DNA from: Lentisphaeria bacterium
Lineage (GTDB): Bacteria; Verrucomicrobiota; Lentisphaeria; Oligosphaerales; Oligosphaeraceae
Length of the DNA: 6,339 nt
Direction of reading: 5' to 3'
Assembly: GCA_028699735.1 (NCBI GenBank)
Contig: JAQVUB010000078.1
Coordinates: forward strand, 2,389-8,727
Every line of letters begins with the position of its first letter. Position 1 is the first letter of the stretch. Of this stretch, positions 1 to 5,835 are shown piece after piece. Below the pieces are notes generated by a model. That model was not told the DNA's origin and did no database searches. It worked only from the letters and a program-made list of their open reading frames with translations. The position numbers were made by a program, and so were the translations under genes.

Positions 1-340
1 TAACACCCATGGAGTAATTATCTCCAACAATGAAATGCCAGGAACACTGCTATGCTTATCAGAAGAAATAAAAAATCAAATTGAAACATTAGGAAGAAGA
101 AGTAACAACAAAGAAAACATTAGAAGATTAATTCTTGAATTATGTCGTATTACACCAATGACCAAGAAACATCTTGCTGTCCTGCTTAAGCGAAGAGAGG
201 ATTATCTCAAGCAAAAGTTTTTAGTTCCTATGTTAGCCGACAAATCCCTCCGTTATCTTCATCCCGAGATGATCAAGCATCCCAAGCAGGCATATATGGC
301 GAATCAAACTGATAAAAACGACAATGGCACAAAGCAATAA
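1..340 (+). CDS. C-terminal fragment of a probable RecG-like/AlbA-type ATP-binding protein (5' end outside window)
   Basis: The reading frame is open from base 2 to the TAA at 338-340, so this is the end of a longer gene; the ATG at 35 is probably internal. The visible 112 residues have a basic helical stretch (EEIKNQIETLGRRSNNK) and then a winged-helix-like segment, LILELCRITPMTKKHLAVLL, continuing to a LRYLHPEMIKHPKQAYM tail. The pattern 'ELC...PMT...LA.LL.R...YL...L.PM......L.Y.yPe...HP.QAY' is known to me from the C-termini of RecG-like and AlbA_2-domain ATP-binding proteins and some Hsp90-like ATPases, where it is a likely DNA-binding or partner-binding wing. The catalytic part is not visible, so the enzyme class is unknown. 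The gene is clearly richer in A+T than the genes after 1647, which hints at separate ancestry. No clear terminator follows. Confidence 0.6.
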   Translation, partial: NTHGVIISNNEMPGTLLCLSEEIKNQIETLGRRSNNKENIRRLILELCRITPMTKKHLAVLLKRREDYLKQKFLVPMLADKSLRYLHPEMIKHPKQAYMANQTDKNDNGTKQ

Positions 341-778
341 AACGATAGCCGATCTTCTGAACGCCCTCCTACCTGCGTTCTGTGGCAGGAAGCCGTTCCT
401 CCCGTCCTATCCAAAAATTCGGGAGTTGAATCCAGGGGTTTTTCTGGGGTGAGATAGGGTTTGAGTTTTGCAGGTTTCCCTCCAGGAATTGGCGAGGGCG
501 ATGAGATAGATGTTAGCGCGGTTGTTGCGCTCGTCGGTGGTGTTGCGTCCAAGGACTTGTTGGCTGTTGGAAATTGCTGTTTGGCTCCCAATTCATCTGG
601 ACTGGATATCCTCTTTCTCGCTTTCTTGTTTCTTTTGAATGCGTTTTATGACGGCTGTAACAATGAGGAGGGCCTGCTGAATATTACCCGGCAGACGTTC
701 GAAGGCTTCGTACTGACATGAGCCCCCTTTCAGAAAAAGCCAATCGGAATGCCGCAGAAACTCCATTTTTAACTTGGG

Positions 779-806
779 GTGGGCTAGCGCCCACAGCCTA
801 TTTTTT
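779..806 (+). terminator. Terminator-like hairpin with T-run
   Basis: A perfect 6-bp GC-rich stem, GTGGGC (779-784) with GCCCAC (789-794) around a TAGC loop, is followed six bases later by six T residues (801-806). This resembles a rightward rho-independent terminator, although the gap before the T-run is longer than usual. No gene is confidently seen just upstream, so it may serve a distant or lost transcript, or be part of the repeat element that starts at 807. Confidence 0.3.
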
Positions 807-842
807 AACAACGAAAAAACACAAAAGACTCGAAATTTTTTT
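807..842 (+). repeat. Dispersed A-rich repeat, copy A
   Basis: One of four related copies in this window. It begins AACAACGAAAA, continues with CAC and a CTCGAAA block, and ends in a T-run. The other copies are at 4453-4485 (+), 4531-4565 (-) and 5798-5831 (-). All four lie outside the well-supported genes, which suggests a genome-wide intergenic repeat family. Confidence 0.55.
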
Positions 843-912
843 AAAGGTTTTTGCGTTGAGGTAAGAGATCGCTGTGCAAAATGTCATGCTTGTACCTTTA
901 ACCCTATGTGGT

Positions 913-976
913 AATTTCCCTCCTTGTCAACATGTGTCGGAGGGAATATGGAGCGCTGGCGTCTCGCCGGCTCCCC
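913..976 (+). repeat. Left arm of a long imperfect inverted repeat
   Basis: This 64-base arm is the reverse complement of 1076-1139 with no gaps. Of 64 positions, 55 match; eight of the nine mismatches are clustered (928-935) and one is a T/C change in the GC-rich core. The arm begins AATTTCCCTCCTTGT and ends in a GC-rich unit GCTGGC-gtctc-GCCGGC then TCCCC, which is itself a small dyad. Such paired units suggest a mobile palindromic intergenic element or the ends of a small non-autonomous element. Confidence 0.7.
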
Positions 977-1075
977 AAAACGAAAAATTTACAAGCGTGA
1001 TAATACGGCCATAAAATCAGTTTGTCAGGGAGAGATGTGCGGCACAATGCACTTTATGTGGATATCAACACGAAA

Positions 1076-1139
1076 GGGGAGCCGGCGAGACGCCGGCGCT
1101 CCATATTCCCTCCGACGATCAACAACAAGGAGGGAAATT
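1076..1139 (-). repeat. Right arm of a long imperfect inverted repeat
   Basis: Partner of the arm at 913-976, enclosing 99 bases (977-1075). The core holds GCCGGC-GAGAC-GCCGGC, a perfect small hairpin. The two arms agree fully over the outer 15 bases and over the inner 41 bases apart from one change. The enclosed bases show no gene. A further TTTCCCTCCT occurs near 1241-1250, so the outer motif may be present more than twice. Confidence 0.7.
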
Positions 1140-1589
1140 GGCCCCTGTGTCGATGGCGTTTTAATGCCTCCGATGGCGACGGGAAAGCGGAAAAGGAGGT
1201 ATAGCCGGATCCCCTTGGTCTGTGCAAGCTTGTGTGGTCCTTTCCCTCCTCGGCGTCTCCACCGGCATCGCGGTTCGCTTTCATCACAGCAGAACAAAAC
1301 CCTAAAAAAATTCTCAAAAATGAGAAAGCATCTCAAGGCAAGAAACTTGCGTGTCCTGTTTCAAAAAATCTTTCTCAAAAAAAGAGAATTGGGGCGATAG
1401 TAGTACAGAAAGTCACAGTTTTATTTTGACCAGGAGATGACCACAGAAAAATAGAATATTGGTCTATAAGATGCTTCAAAATGCCTTTAATAAAAACATA
1501 ATCACAACGTATCTTTCAGAGACAGTGAGACATAGTGTTTATTGATGCACTACAAATCTCATCCTTCATGAGCCGTAATGCCAGGAGGC

Positions 1590-1643
1590 AAAAAAAAACA
1601 TTCTATCCCCTGGTATGAACCCAGTGGAGAATCATTCCACCGG
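1590..1643 (-). terminator. Possible terminator of the WYL-NERD operon
   Basis: Just past the stop of the helicase gene, on the minus strand, an 8-bp stem with one G-U pair forms between 1636-1643 and 1621-1628 around a 7-base loop. A run of nine T residues on that strand (1598-1590) follows about 22 bases later. The gap is too long for a classical intrinsic terminator, so this is only a candidate, but no better structure is seen in the 3' region. Confidence 0.3.
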
Positions 1644-1646
1644 TTA

Positions 1647-3251
1647 TCAGCCTTTCTTAAGAATAATGAGCTGATGGACTGCACGACTCATCGCCGTATA
1701 TAGACCGCTGGCATTCCAGCGAGGGTCGCTCTCATCTATGTCAAGAAGAATGACAACCTTGGCTTCACATCCCTTGAATTTCATATAAGTATAATAGGCC
1801 ACATCCCCGGAGGCAAACTGCTTCGGCTGATCCACTAGACGATAGTCTCCAACCTGCGGATCATCTCCGATGCAGGTATTCTTGAGCGAATGTCCGCCAA
1901 GGACAACGACATCTGTCTGTATGATCCGTTCTTCGCGGAATATACGATTCAGCTCCTGCGCAAGAAGCGGACGGCAGTCGCCAATGCGGGTGATGACCTC
2001 ACTGCCAACTGGACTGTGCTCGAGAAGTTCCATCTTCACGGTACGGTATGGCGTGAGCGCTTCGAAAATCTTTTGGGTATTACGGCAATTCCTGGACAAT
2101 GAAACGGGCGGCATCCCGAAGTCGGGAAGATCCAGTTGGTCACGGAAAATGTTCTGGTCGGGGTCATAAAAGATGTAAAAATGCCCATTTGGGGCCAGCA
2201 GCCGGGGAAGCACATGCCATATCTGCGGATTGAAGTCCTGTCCTTCGTCAACGATGATGGCATCGTAGCTTGCGGGGTAATTGTCCAGGAATTTCCCGAG
2301 AAACTCCGGCAGGACTTTGGAATACAACAACGGATTGTTCTTGTGTTTTTCATAGTCCGCCGGCGAAATCTGCATCAATTCTACGCAATATTCGAAGAAT
2401 GCGCCGACGGTTATGGAACTGTGATATTTGCCGACCTCCTTGCGGATTTTCTTTGCCAGCAGCTCATTGAAACAGAGAAGCAGCACGCTGCCGCCTGCGG
2501 CTGCTACCATATTCGCTTTTTTGATGGCCAGAACGGTTTTCCCTGTTCCTGCACCACCCTCTATTTGCAGTTTCGGAAAATTACGCAGTGCATCCAGGAT
2601 AGAACACTGCTGCCGGGTCAGAAGGAAGAACTGCCGGTCATCATCCAGGATACGGTCGCGCAGATTCTGGCCATATTCAAATTCCGGGGAAAGAATGTCC
2701 AGTATCTCGCTGATTTCAACACGTCCGCTGATCCTCTGCGGAATTGGCGCATCGTCAATCAGGCGACAGGCAATGTTCTCGATATTCTTCAAATCGTCCT
2801 TGGTGATAACAAGCCCTTTCGCCTCGGGCGGCCATACAGTCGCATGGCAATCACAGGACGGGAAGCAAACCGCATGGGCAAACTTCAGCGGAACAGGACG
2901 CTGGAGCTGTTCCTGCAGAAGTTTCATCACCGCATATTTGTTGTGCTTAGCCTGCTCGACGGGATCCATCGGCCGCCCGTCCTGCAGCCACTGCCCGTTG
3001 AGGAAGGAAATGGAACCGCCCTTGACTTCAATGACCAGGAATCCCTTCCGCTCATGATAAAGCAGGAAATCGATCTCTCCATCCCACAGCTGCCGGGCAA
3101 GGTCACGGGTCACATAGTCAAAGGAGTGGAATACCACCCAGTCGTTGGAGAGATTGTTGCGGATTTCCTCGAATACCATCTGTTCCGACAGTGGCCGTTT
3201 TTGGTAATCACATTCTGCAGGTATGAACTCTGCCATGACTCTCTGCTCCAT
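1647..3251 (-). CDS. NERD-domain nuclease fused to a superfamily 1 (UvrD-like) helicase
   Basis: A 534-residue protein. Residues about 20-130 form a nuclease-related domain (NERD) with the restriction-endonuclease-like core GEIDFLL (D61) and IEVK (E75, K77). Residues about 205-534 carry a full helicase motif set: Q motif LLTRQQ (210-215), Walker A GGAGTGKT (232-239), motif Ia LLLCFNELLA (257-266), Walker B DAIIVDEGQDF (330-340), motif III FYDPDQNIF (361-369), motif IV SRNCRN (386-391), motif V KFKGCEAKVVIL (491-502) and motif VI YTAMSRA (518-524). NERD-helicase fusions are a known family thought to process nucleic acids; a defence role is inferred from the partner gene. The ATG follows the regulator's TAA with no gap, so translation is probably coupled. 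A second ATG at 3236 (codon 6) has GGAG nine bases before it, while the first has no clear ribosome site, so the true start could be either. Key catalytic residues appear intact. Confidence 0.9.
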   Translation of the reverse strand: MEQRVMAEFIPAECDYQKRPLSEQMVFEEIRNNLSNDWVVFHSFDYVTRDLARQLWDGEIDFLLYHERKGFLVIEVKGGSISFLNGQWLQDGRPMDPVEQAKHNKYAVMKLLQEQLQRPVPLKFAHAVCFPSCDCHATVWPPEAKGLVITKDDLKNIENIACRLIDDAPIPQRISGRVEISEILDILSPEFEYGQNLRDRILDDDRQFFLLTRQQCSILDALRNFPKLQIEGGAGTGKTVLAIKKANMVAAAGGSVLLLCFNELLAKKIRKEVGKYHSSITVGAFFEYCVELMQISPADYEKHKNNPLLYSKVLPEFLGKFLDNYPASYDAIIVDEGQDFNPQIWHVLPRLLAPNGHFYIFYDPDQNIFRDQLDLPDFGMPPVSLSRNCRNTQKIFEALTPYRTVKMELLEHSPVGSEVITRIGDCRPLLAQELNRIFREERIIQTDVVVLGGHSLKNTCIGDDPQVGDYRLVDQPKQFASGDVAYYTYMKFKGCEAKVVILLDIDESDPRWNASGLYTAMSRAVHQLIILKKG

Positions 3252-4244
3252 TTATGCATTGATTTCCGCGCATTTTTGCGCCATGTCGCGCACCTTTTTG
3301 CGCAATTCGACGGGTTGCAGGACTTCCACATTGCCTCCTTCGCCGAGAATCCAGCGCAGAGCTTCATATTCTGGAGATGGCGGCAATATGACAATCAGCG
3401 AACCGTCCTGCTGCGGGGTGATTTTCAGGTTTTTTGCCCGTTCCTGCTCATACAGATAATAGGCGATTGCCGGAACGCAGCGCACCGTGATGCCCTCAAT
3501 TTTCGGGTAGTCGAAAAGCCCGTTCTTCCGGGTGTCCTCGATCAGTTTTTTATCGGTCAGGAAAGTGCCGTGTCCCTTGCATGCCTGCTGGATACGGAAG
3601 ATGGCCAGGCAGACCGGCTTCTTTTCATTGCGGGGATAGCCCTTGACATACCAGTTGCTCTTGAATGACGCCAGAATATGCGGCTCAAAGTCATACTCCT
3701 GAATTTCGCCGGTTGCCCCCTTTTTGTAGGTCAAGTGAAGGACCAGGCGGTTGCGCCAACCCTGGAAAAGCGCCTCGAAGATTTCCGGGGCAATGCTGGT
3801 TTTGCTGCCGGAAGCAACCAGCAGGGATTCCAGGAAAGTCCGGTCGAAAAAGGAGGTGTCACTGACGGCCAGATGGCTGTCCACGGCACGGGTCACCTTC
3901 TCCTTCAGCGGCGACGGCAAGACATCCTCGGCCACCCGGCCTCCCAGCATTGCGGTCAGCAAGGCGTCGTCAGTCAGCGTCGGGGTCTGGAACTCCCAGT
4001 CCGGCCGCGTCAGGCAATAGCCATTGTGCTCGTGATCGAACTCGATCGGCGCCTTGAAATCCAGCTTCAGGGTGGCGATGTCCCGCATAAACGTGCGCTC
4101 CGTGCAGGCGATGTTCAGATTTTCCATCAGATCCGCTTCACGCAGGATTTTCACAAAGGACGTTGCATTGGGATAACTGTTGCGCTTCAGCATTGCAACC
4201 AGCTTGATCATCCGCAAAATCTGTTTCTTGTTGGCCGGCATCAT
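3252..4244 (-). CDS. WYL-domain transcriptional regulator
   Basis: A 330-residue protein with the usual three parts of WYL regulators. An N-terminal winged helix-turn-helix (about 5-80) has the recognition-type segment TERTFMRDIATLK (48-60) and a wing ending NGYCLTR. The WYL domain (about 165-225) contains LHLTYKK, the EPH segment, NWYVKGY (197-203, the family signature) and an IFRIQ strand. A C-terminal WCX-like region (about 250-325) follows. Family members bind DNA and switch on a nucleic acid or nucleotide signal; several (for example BrxR and CapW) control phage-defence operons. AGGAG lies five bases before the ATG at 4244; a second ATG directly follows, so the start could be one codon later. 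It is the first gene of an operon with the NERD helicase and probably controls itself through the dyad at 4303-4330. Confidence 0.9.
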   Translation of the reverse strand: MMPANKKQILRMIKLVAMLKRNSYPNATSFVKILREADLMENLNIACTERTFMRDIATLKLDFKAPIEFDHEHNGYCLTRPDWEFQTPTLTDDALLTAMLGGRVAEDVLPSPLKEKVTRAVDSHLAVSDTSFFDRTFLESLLVASGSKTSIAPEIFEALFQGWRNRLVLHLTYKKGATGEIQEYDFEPHILASFKSNWYVKGYPRNEKKPVCLAIFRIQQACKGHGTFLTDKKLIEDTRKNGLFDYPKIEGITVRCVPAIAYYLYEQERAKNLKITPQQDGSLIVILPPSPEYEALRWILGEGGNVEVLQPVELRKKVRDMAQKCAEINA

Positions 4245-4280
4245 TCCTTCTCCTGATTTGCTGCAAAAACATCTATGAAA

Positions 4281-4308
4281 AAAATATCACTTTTTTTCGA
4301 AATGACAA
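4281..4308 (-). promoter_or_regulatory. Candidate promoter of the WYL-NERD operon
   Basis: On the minus strand a -35 box TTGTCA (4308-4303) and a -10 box TATTTT (4286-4281) are separated by 16 bases. The predicted RNA would begin near 4274 and give a leader of about 30 bases before the ATG at 4244, with AGGAG in the right place. The boxes match the vegetative sigma factor consensus reasonably well; the organism's own consensus is unknown. Confidence 0.45.
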
Positions 4309-4330
4309 ATTGCCCTGACGCAAAATGTCA
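4303..4330. promoter_or_regulatory. Candidate operator: 11-bp-arm inverted repeat
   Basis: TGACAAATTGC (4303-4313) and GCAAAATGTCA (4320-4330) are inverted copies matching at 9 of 11 positions around the spacer CCTGAC. The centre-to-centre distance of the arms is 17 bases, which suits a dimeric winged-helix protein. The left arm covers the whole -35 box of the minus-strand promoter, as expected for autorepression by the WYL regulator, and the site lies in the divergent region, so it could affect the rightward genes too. Confidence 0.45.
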
Positions 4331-4358
4331 GACCTGCCGCGGTAAAATATACCATAGA

Positions 4359-4381
4359 CAGGAGAACACGGTGTTTTCCTG
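4359..4381. repeat. 23-bp palindrome in the divergent region
   Basis: Arms of 11 bases (4359-4369 and 4371-4381) around one central G pair at 10 positions plus one G-T pair. Neither strand has a T-run directly after it, so it is not a standard terminator. It lies just before the ribosome site at 4390-4395 and could be a second operator or an RNA hairpin in the leader of the rightward genes. Confidence 0.45.
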
Positions 4382-4401
4382 AAAACCAGAAGGAGTCTCA
4401 T

Positions 4402-4632
4402 ATGGATTCTGGTAATACGCCAGTAAAGCTGAAAGGCAGCGGTATTTTTTTTACAACGAAAAACACTAACGACCCGAAAAAATTTCATGGGATGAGCAAC
4501 GCATTCCCGCAGTCAAAGCCGCTTCCCATGAAATTTTTTCGGGGCGTTTCGTGCTTTTCGTTGTTCAAAAAGAATTTCTCTGCTACCCAGTTCCACTGGC
4601 GCATTACGGATTCAATCAGGAGGTTGCAATGA
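4402..4632 (+). CDS. Possible short ORF interrupted by a palindromic repeat
   Basis: Translation signals are good: AAGGAG (4390-4395) six bases before ATG, and a TGA that overlaps the next ATG as ATGA (4629-4632), as in coupled genes. The 76-residue product begins MDSGNTPVKLKGSG and ends ITDSIRRLQ, but its middle (from about residue 18 to 54) is encoded by the large hairpin at 4453-4564. It has no recognisable domain. Either a small gene has taken in an in-frame palindromic element, or the start of a former gene was broken by repeat insertion and the open frame is chance. The next gene has its own strong ribosome site, so it does not depend on this frame. Confidence 0.3.
   Translation: MDSGNTPVKLKGSGIFFTTKNTNDPKKFHGMSNAFPQSKPLPMKFFRGVSCFSLFKKNFSATQFHWRITDSIRRLQ
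4453..4564. repeat. Large hairpin made of two inverted A-rich repeat copies (B and C)
   Basis: The left arm 4453-4492 and the right arm 4524-4564 are inverted copies of about 40 bases that differ at a few positions and one single-base indel, around a 31-base loop. The inner halves (CCGAAAAAATTTCATGGGA) match exactly. The outer parts are copies of the dispersed AACAACGAAAA repeat (copy B at 4453-4485 on +, copy C at 4531-4565 on -). In RNA this would be a very stable stem in front of the small-gene operon. There is no T-run after it, so it is not a standard terminator. Confidence 0.75.
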
Positions 4633-5027
4633 CCGAAAAAGAAAAACGGATTATCAAGCAGGAACTGTGGCTGCAGATCAGTCAGACGATGGAGGCCAGC
4701 ATCCATGCAATGGAAATTCTGGGACGTGTCTCGAAAATCATCTGCAAGCTTGACGATGACCCGAATGACATTACGCCGCAGAAGCGGAAAGTCGTCGAGG
4801 AACTCTGCCTGCTGCAGGATTTTCTCGCCGCAGTCAATGAAGACCTGAAGGAGATTGAGACGGATCTGGCCGGCAACGGCATCGTCCCCGATATGCCATC
4901 CTTTGAATTCCGTGACGCGCTTTGGCTGAACGGAGGCGATGAACTGACTACCATGCTCGGCAAACTGGATGCCTTTCAGAGCCGGCAGAGTCAATGCATT
5001 TTCCAGCTGCAGGATTTGGCCGGATAA
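4629..5027 (+). CDS. Small helical protein of unknown function
   Basis: A 132-residue acidic protein that I do not recognise. The start at 4629 is chosen because CAGGAGG (4617-4623) lies five bases before it; upstream codons of the same frame (ATG at 4551) run through the hairpin repeat. The sequence appears to be mostly alpha-helix: a long amphipathic segment (residues 1-40, MTEKEKRIIKQELW...), a short turn with LDDDPNDITPQKR (41-53), a second helix (54-80), then NGIVPDMPSFEF and a final helical part ending FQLQDLAG. No signal peptide, membrane segment or metal motif is visible. It is the first well-supported gene of a rightward set leading to the kinase and could be an adaptor or partner of it; that is inference from position only. 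Confidence 0.75.
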   Translation: MTEKEKRIIKQELWLQISQTMEASIHAMEILGRVSKIICKLDDDPNDITPQKRKVVEELCLLQDFLAAVNEDLKEIETDLAGNGIVPDMPSFEFRDALWLNGGDELTTMLGKLDAFQSRQSQCIFQLQDLAG

Positions 5028-5095
5028 GCAATGTCCAAATGCTGCCAGCAATCGTCGTAATACGTTCGAAAGCAAAACCATCAGGAGGCAATACA

Positions 5096-5287
5096 ATGAG
5101 CAGTTGTTTTCCCGACCACCGGTTAATCAAGTGGAAATGCCCGAAATGCGGGTATGAAATCATCACGCCTCCCCCTCGGAATCCATGGATTATTAATGCC
5201 GTGCCATGGTCCTGGCTGTGGGGGAAAGACGATCCGCCGACCTGCGATAAATGCGGCACTAAAATGGAAAGGAGCAAGTTGCTATGA
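5096..5287 (+). CDS. Small two-CxxC zinc-ribbon protein
   Basis: A 63-residue protein with two metal-binding knuckles, CPKCG (15-19) and CDKCG (50-54), each followed by a short basic or polar strand, as in zinc ribbons. The linker (PPPRNPWIINAVPWSWLWGKDD) is unusually rich in tryptophan and proline, which suggests a binding surface rather than a plain spacer. The start at 5096 has CAGGAGG seven bases upstream; an earlier ATG at 4994 would overlap the preceding gene and has no such site. It ends in ATGA with the next gene (4-base overlap), so the two are probably translated together. Zinc ribbons are often found in or near kinases of the type seen downstream, which makes a role as their partner possible. 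The exact family is not recognised. Confidence 0.75.
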   Translation: MSSCFPDHRLIKWKCPKCGYEIITPPPRNPWIINAVPWSWLWGKDDPPTCDKCGTKMERSKLL

Positions 5288-5772
5288 GCGAGGAATCATT
5301 CTGGAGTTTTTTCAAGGAGAGCACCGCGCAGATGTTCTCGGAATTCGGCGAGGCCTGGTCAGAGTTGAAGCAGGACTTGAAAGAGACGATGGAGCTGCGG
5401 TACATACGTCCGGGAGCCATCGGCTGCTGCCGCAATGAGGGAAGCCAAACCTATTGTGTTCTGCTAGGGGGAGACCAGGTCGCCGCCCTGAACGAGGGAG
5501 GAGAACCCGAACAGATAACGATGGCTGAGTTTCAGGAAAGATGCCAGGCAAAGGCATTGTTCGTGTCCGGAAAGAAACGCCTGGCGGTCGGCTCCAGGGA
5601 CATCAGCCATTCCGCGCTCGAGGCCATTGACACGGAACGTTATCCCAACTCCAAAGCCTTCGTCACTTCCTGCATCAGCGGAAAGGATGGCACCGTAAAT
5701 CAACAAATTGAAGCACGCTTCGGAAACTTCGAATGGCTCCGGTATGCCCCCCGAAAATCCTCCGAAGAATAA
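5284..5772 (+). CDS. Conserved-looking protein of unknown function, coupled to the zinc ribbon
   Basis: A 162-residue protein I do not recognise. The first 38 residues form an acidic, aromatic amphipathic helix (MSEESFWSFFKESTAQMF...). After this comes an alpha/beta-like part with short hydrophobic strands: GAIGCCR (44-50), YCVLLGG (57-63), ALFVSGKKRLAVGS (91-104) and AFVTSC (125-130), ending FEWLRYAP. Cysteines are scattered (48, 49, 58, 87, 130) with no CxxC pair apart from the adjacent CC. There is no signal peptide or membrane helix. The ATG overlaps the zinc-ribbon stop by four bases, and AAGGAG lies nine bases before it. Its stop is in the same frame as the kinase that follows, which is open from 5773. 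Tight coupling supports a shared function with the zinc ribbon. Confidence 0.75.
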   Translation: MSEESFWSFFKESTAQMFSEFGEAWSELKQDLKETMELRYIRPGAIGCCRNEGSQTYCVLLGGDQVAALNEGGEPEQITMAEFQERCQAKALFVSGKKRLAVGSRDISHSALEAIDTERYPNSKAFVTSCISGKDGTVNQQIEARFGNFEWLRYAPRKSSEE

Positions 5773-5797
5773 AATGCCAGGCCGCGAAGCCGTGAGC

Positions 5798-5831
5798 AAA
5801 TTTTCGTGTCCTTTCGTGCCTTTTCGTTGTT
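5798..5831 (-). repeat. Dispersed A-rich repeat, copy D
   Basis: On the minus strand it reads AACAACGAAAAGGCACGAAA and then GGACACGAAAATTT, which matches copies A, B and C closely. It fills the 63-base gap between the 162-residue gene and the kinase, ending four bases before the kinase ATG, so it occupies the place where the ribosome site should be. Confidence 0.55.
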
Positions 5832-5835
5832 AAAA

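Larger units (their letters stand above)
341..1646. other. Gene-poor, repeat-rich intergenic stretch
   Basis: About 1.3 kb with no gene I can defend. Open frames on both strands are short, mostly overlap one another, and have no recognisable domains or good ribosome sites; those between 924 and 1400 run through an inverted repeat and translate to repeat-type peptides such as GAPASRR. Several short hairpins lie at 359-380, 372-389 and 399-425. A 57-residue minus-strand frame (766-593) looks mildly protein-like but has no ribosome site. The part from about 1300 to 1600 is AT-rich with small stem-loops (TTCTCA/TGAGAA at 1311-1326; TTCTC/GAGAA at 1372-1388). I see no tRNA, rRNA or CRISPR pattern. 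Confidence 0.7.

Noticed and set aside
359..425. Cluster of small hairpins possibly forming a structured RNA
   Set aside because: Stems are only 5-6 bp, mutually overlapping and lack a T-run or a recognisable RNA family pattern.
461..721. 86-residue plus-strand frame with a hydrophobic stretch
   Set aside because: It needs a TTG start without a ribosome site and overlaps other equally weak frames; the hydrophobic part is probably chance in T-rich sequence.
593..766. 57-residue minus-strand frame (MEFLRHSDWLFLKGG...)
   Set aside because: It looks mildly protein-like with a charged C-terminal helix, but it has no ribosome site, no recognised family and no supporting neighbour; a gene remnant cannot be excluded.
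913..1250. CRISPR-like or insertion-sequence reading of the repeated TTTCCCTCCT units
   Set aside because: There are only a few unequally spaced copies in mixed orientation, with no regular spacers and no transposase gene.
924..1400. Plus- and minus-strand frames across the inverted repeat
   Set aside because: They translate the repeat arms on both strands into similar low-complexity peptides (MERWRLAGSP, GAPASRR), which shows they are by-products of the repeat rather than genes.
2136..3668. 510-residue plus-strand open frame
   Set aside because: It lies antisense to the NERD helicase and the WYL regulator, whose motifs are unmistakable, and it has no domain signature; it is a mirror frame of GC-rich coding DNA.
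4485..5096. 203-residue minus-strand open frame
   Set aside because: It is antisense to the 4629-5027 gene, which has a strong ribosome site and start, and it includes the hairpin repeat.
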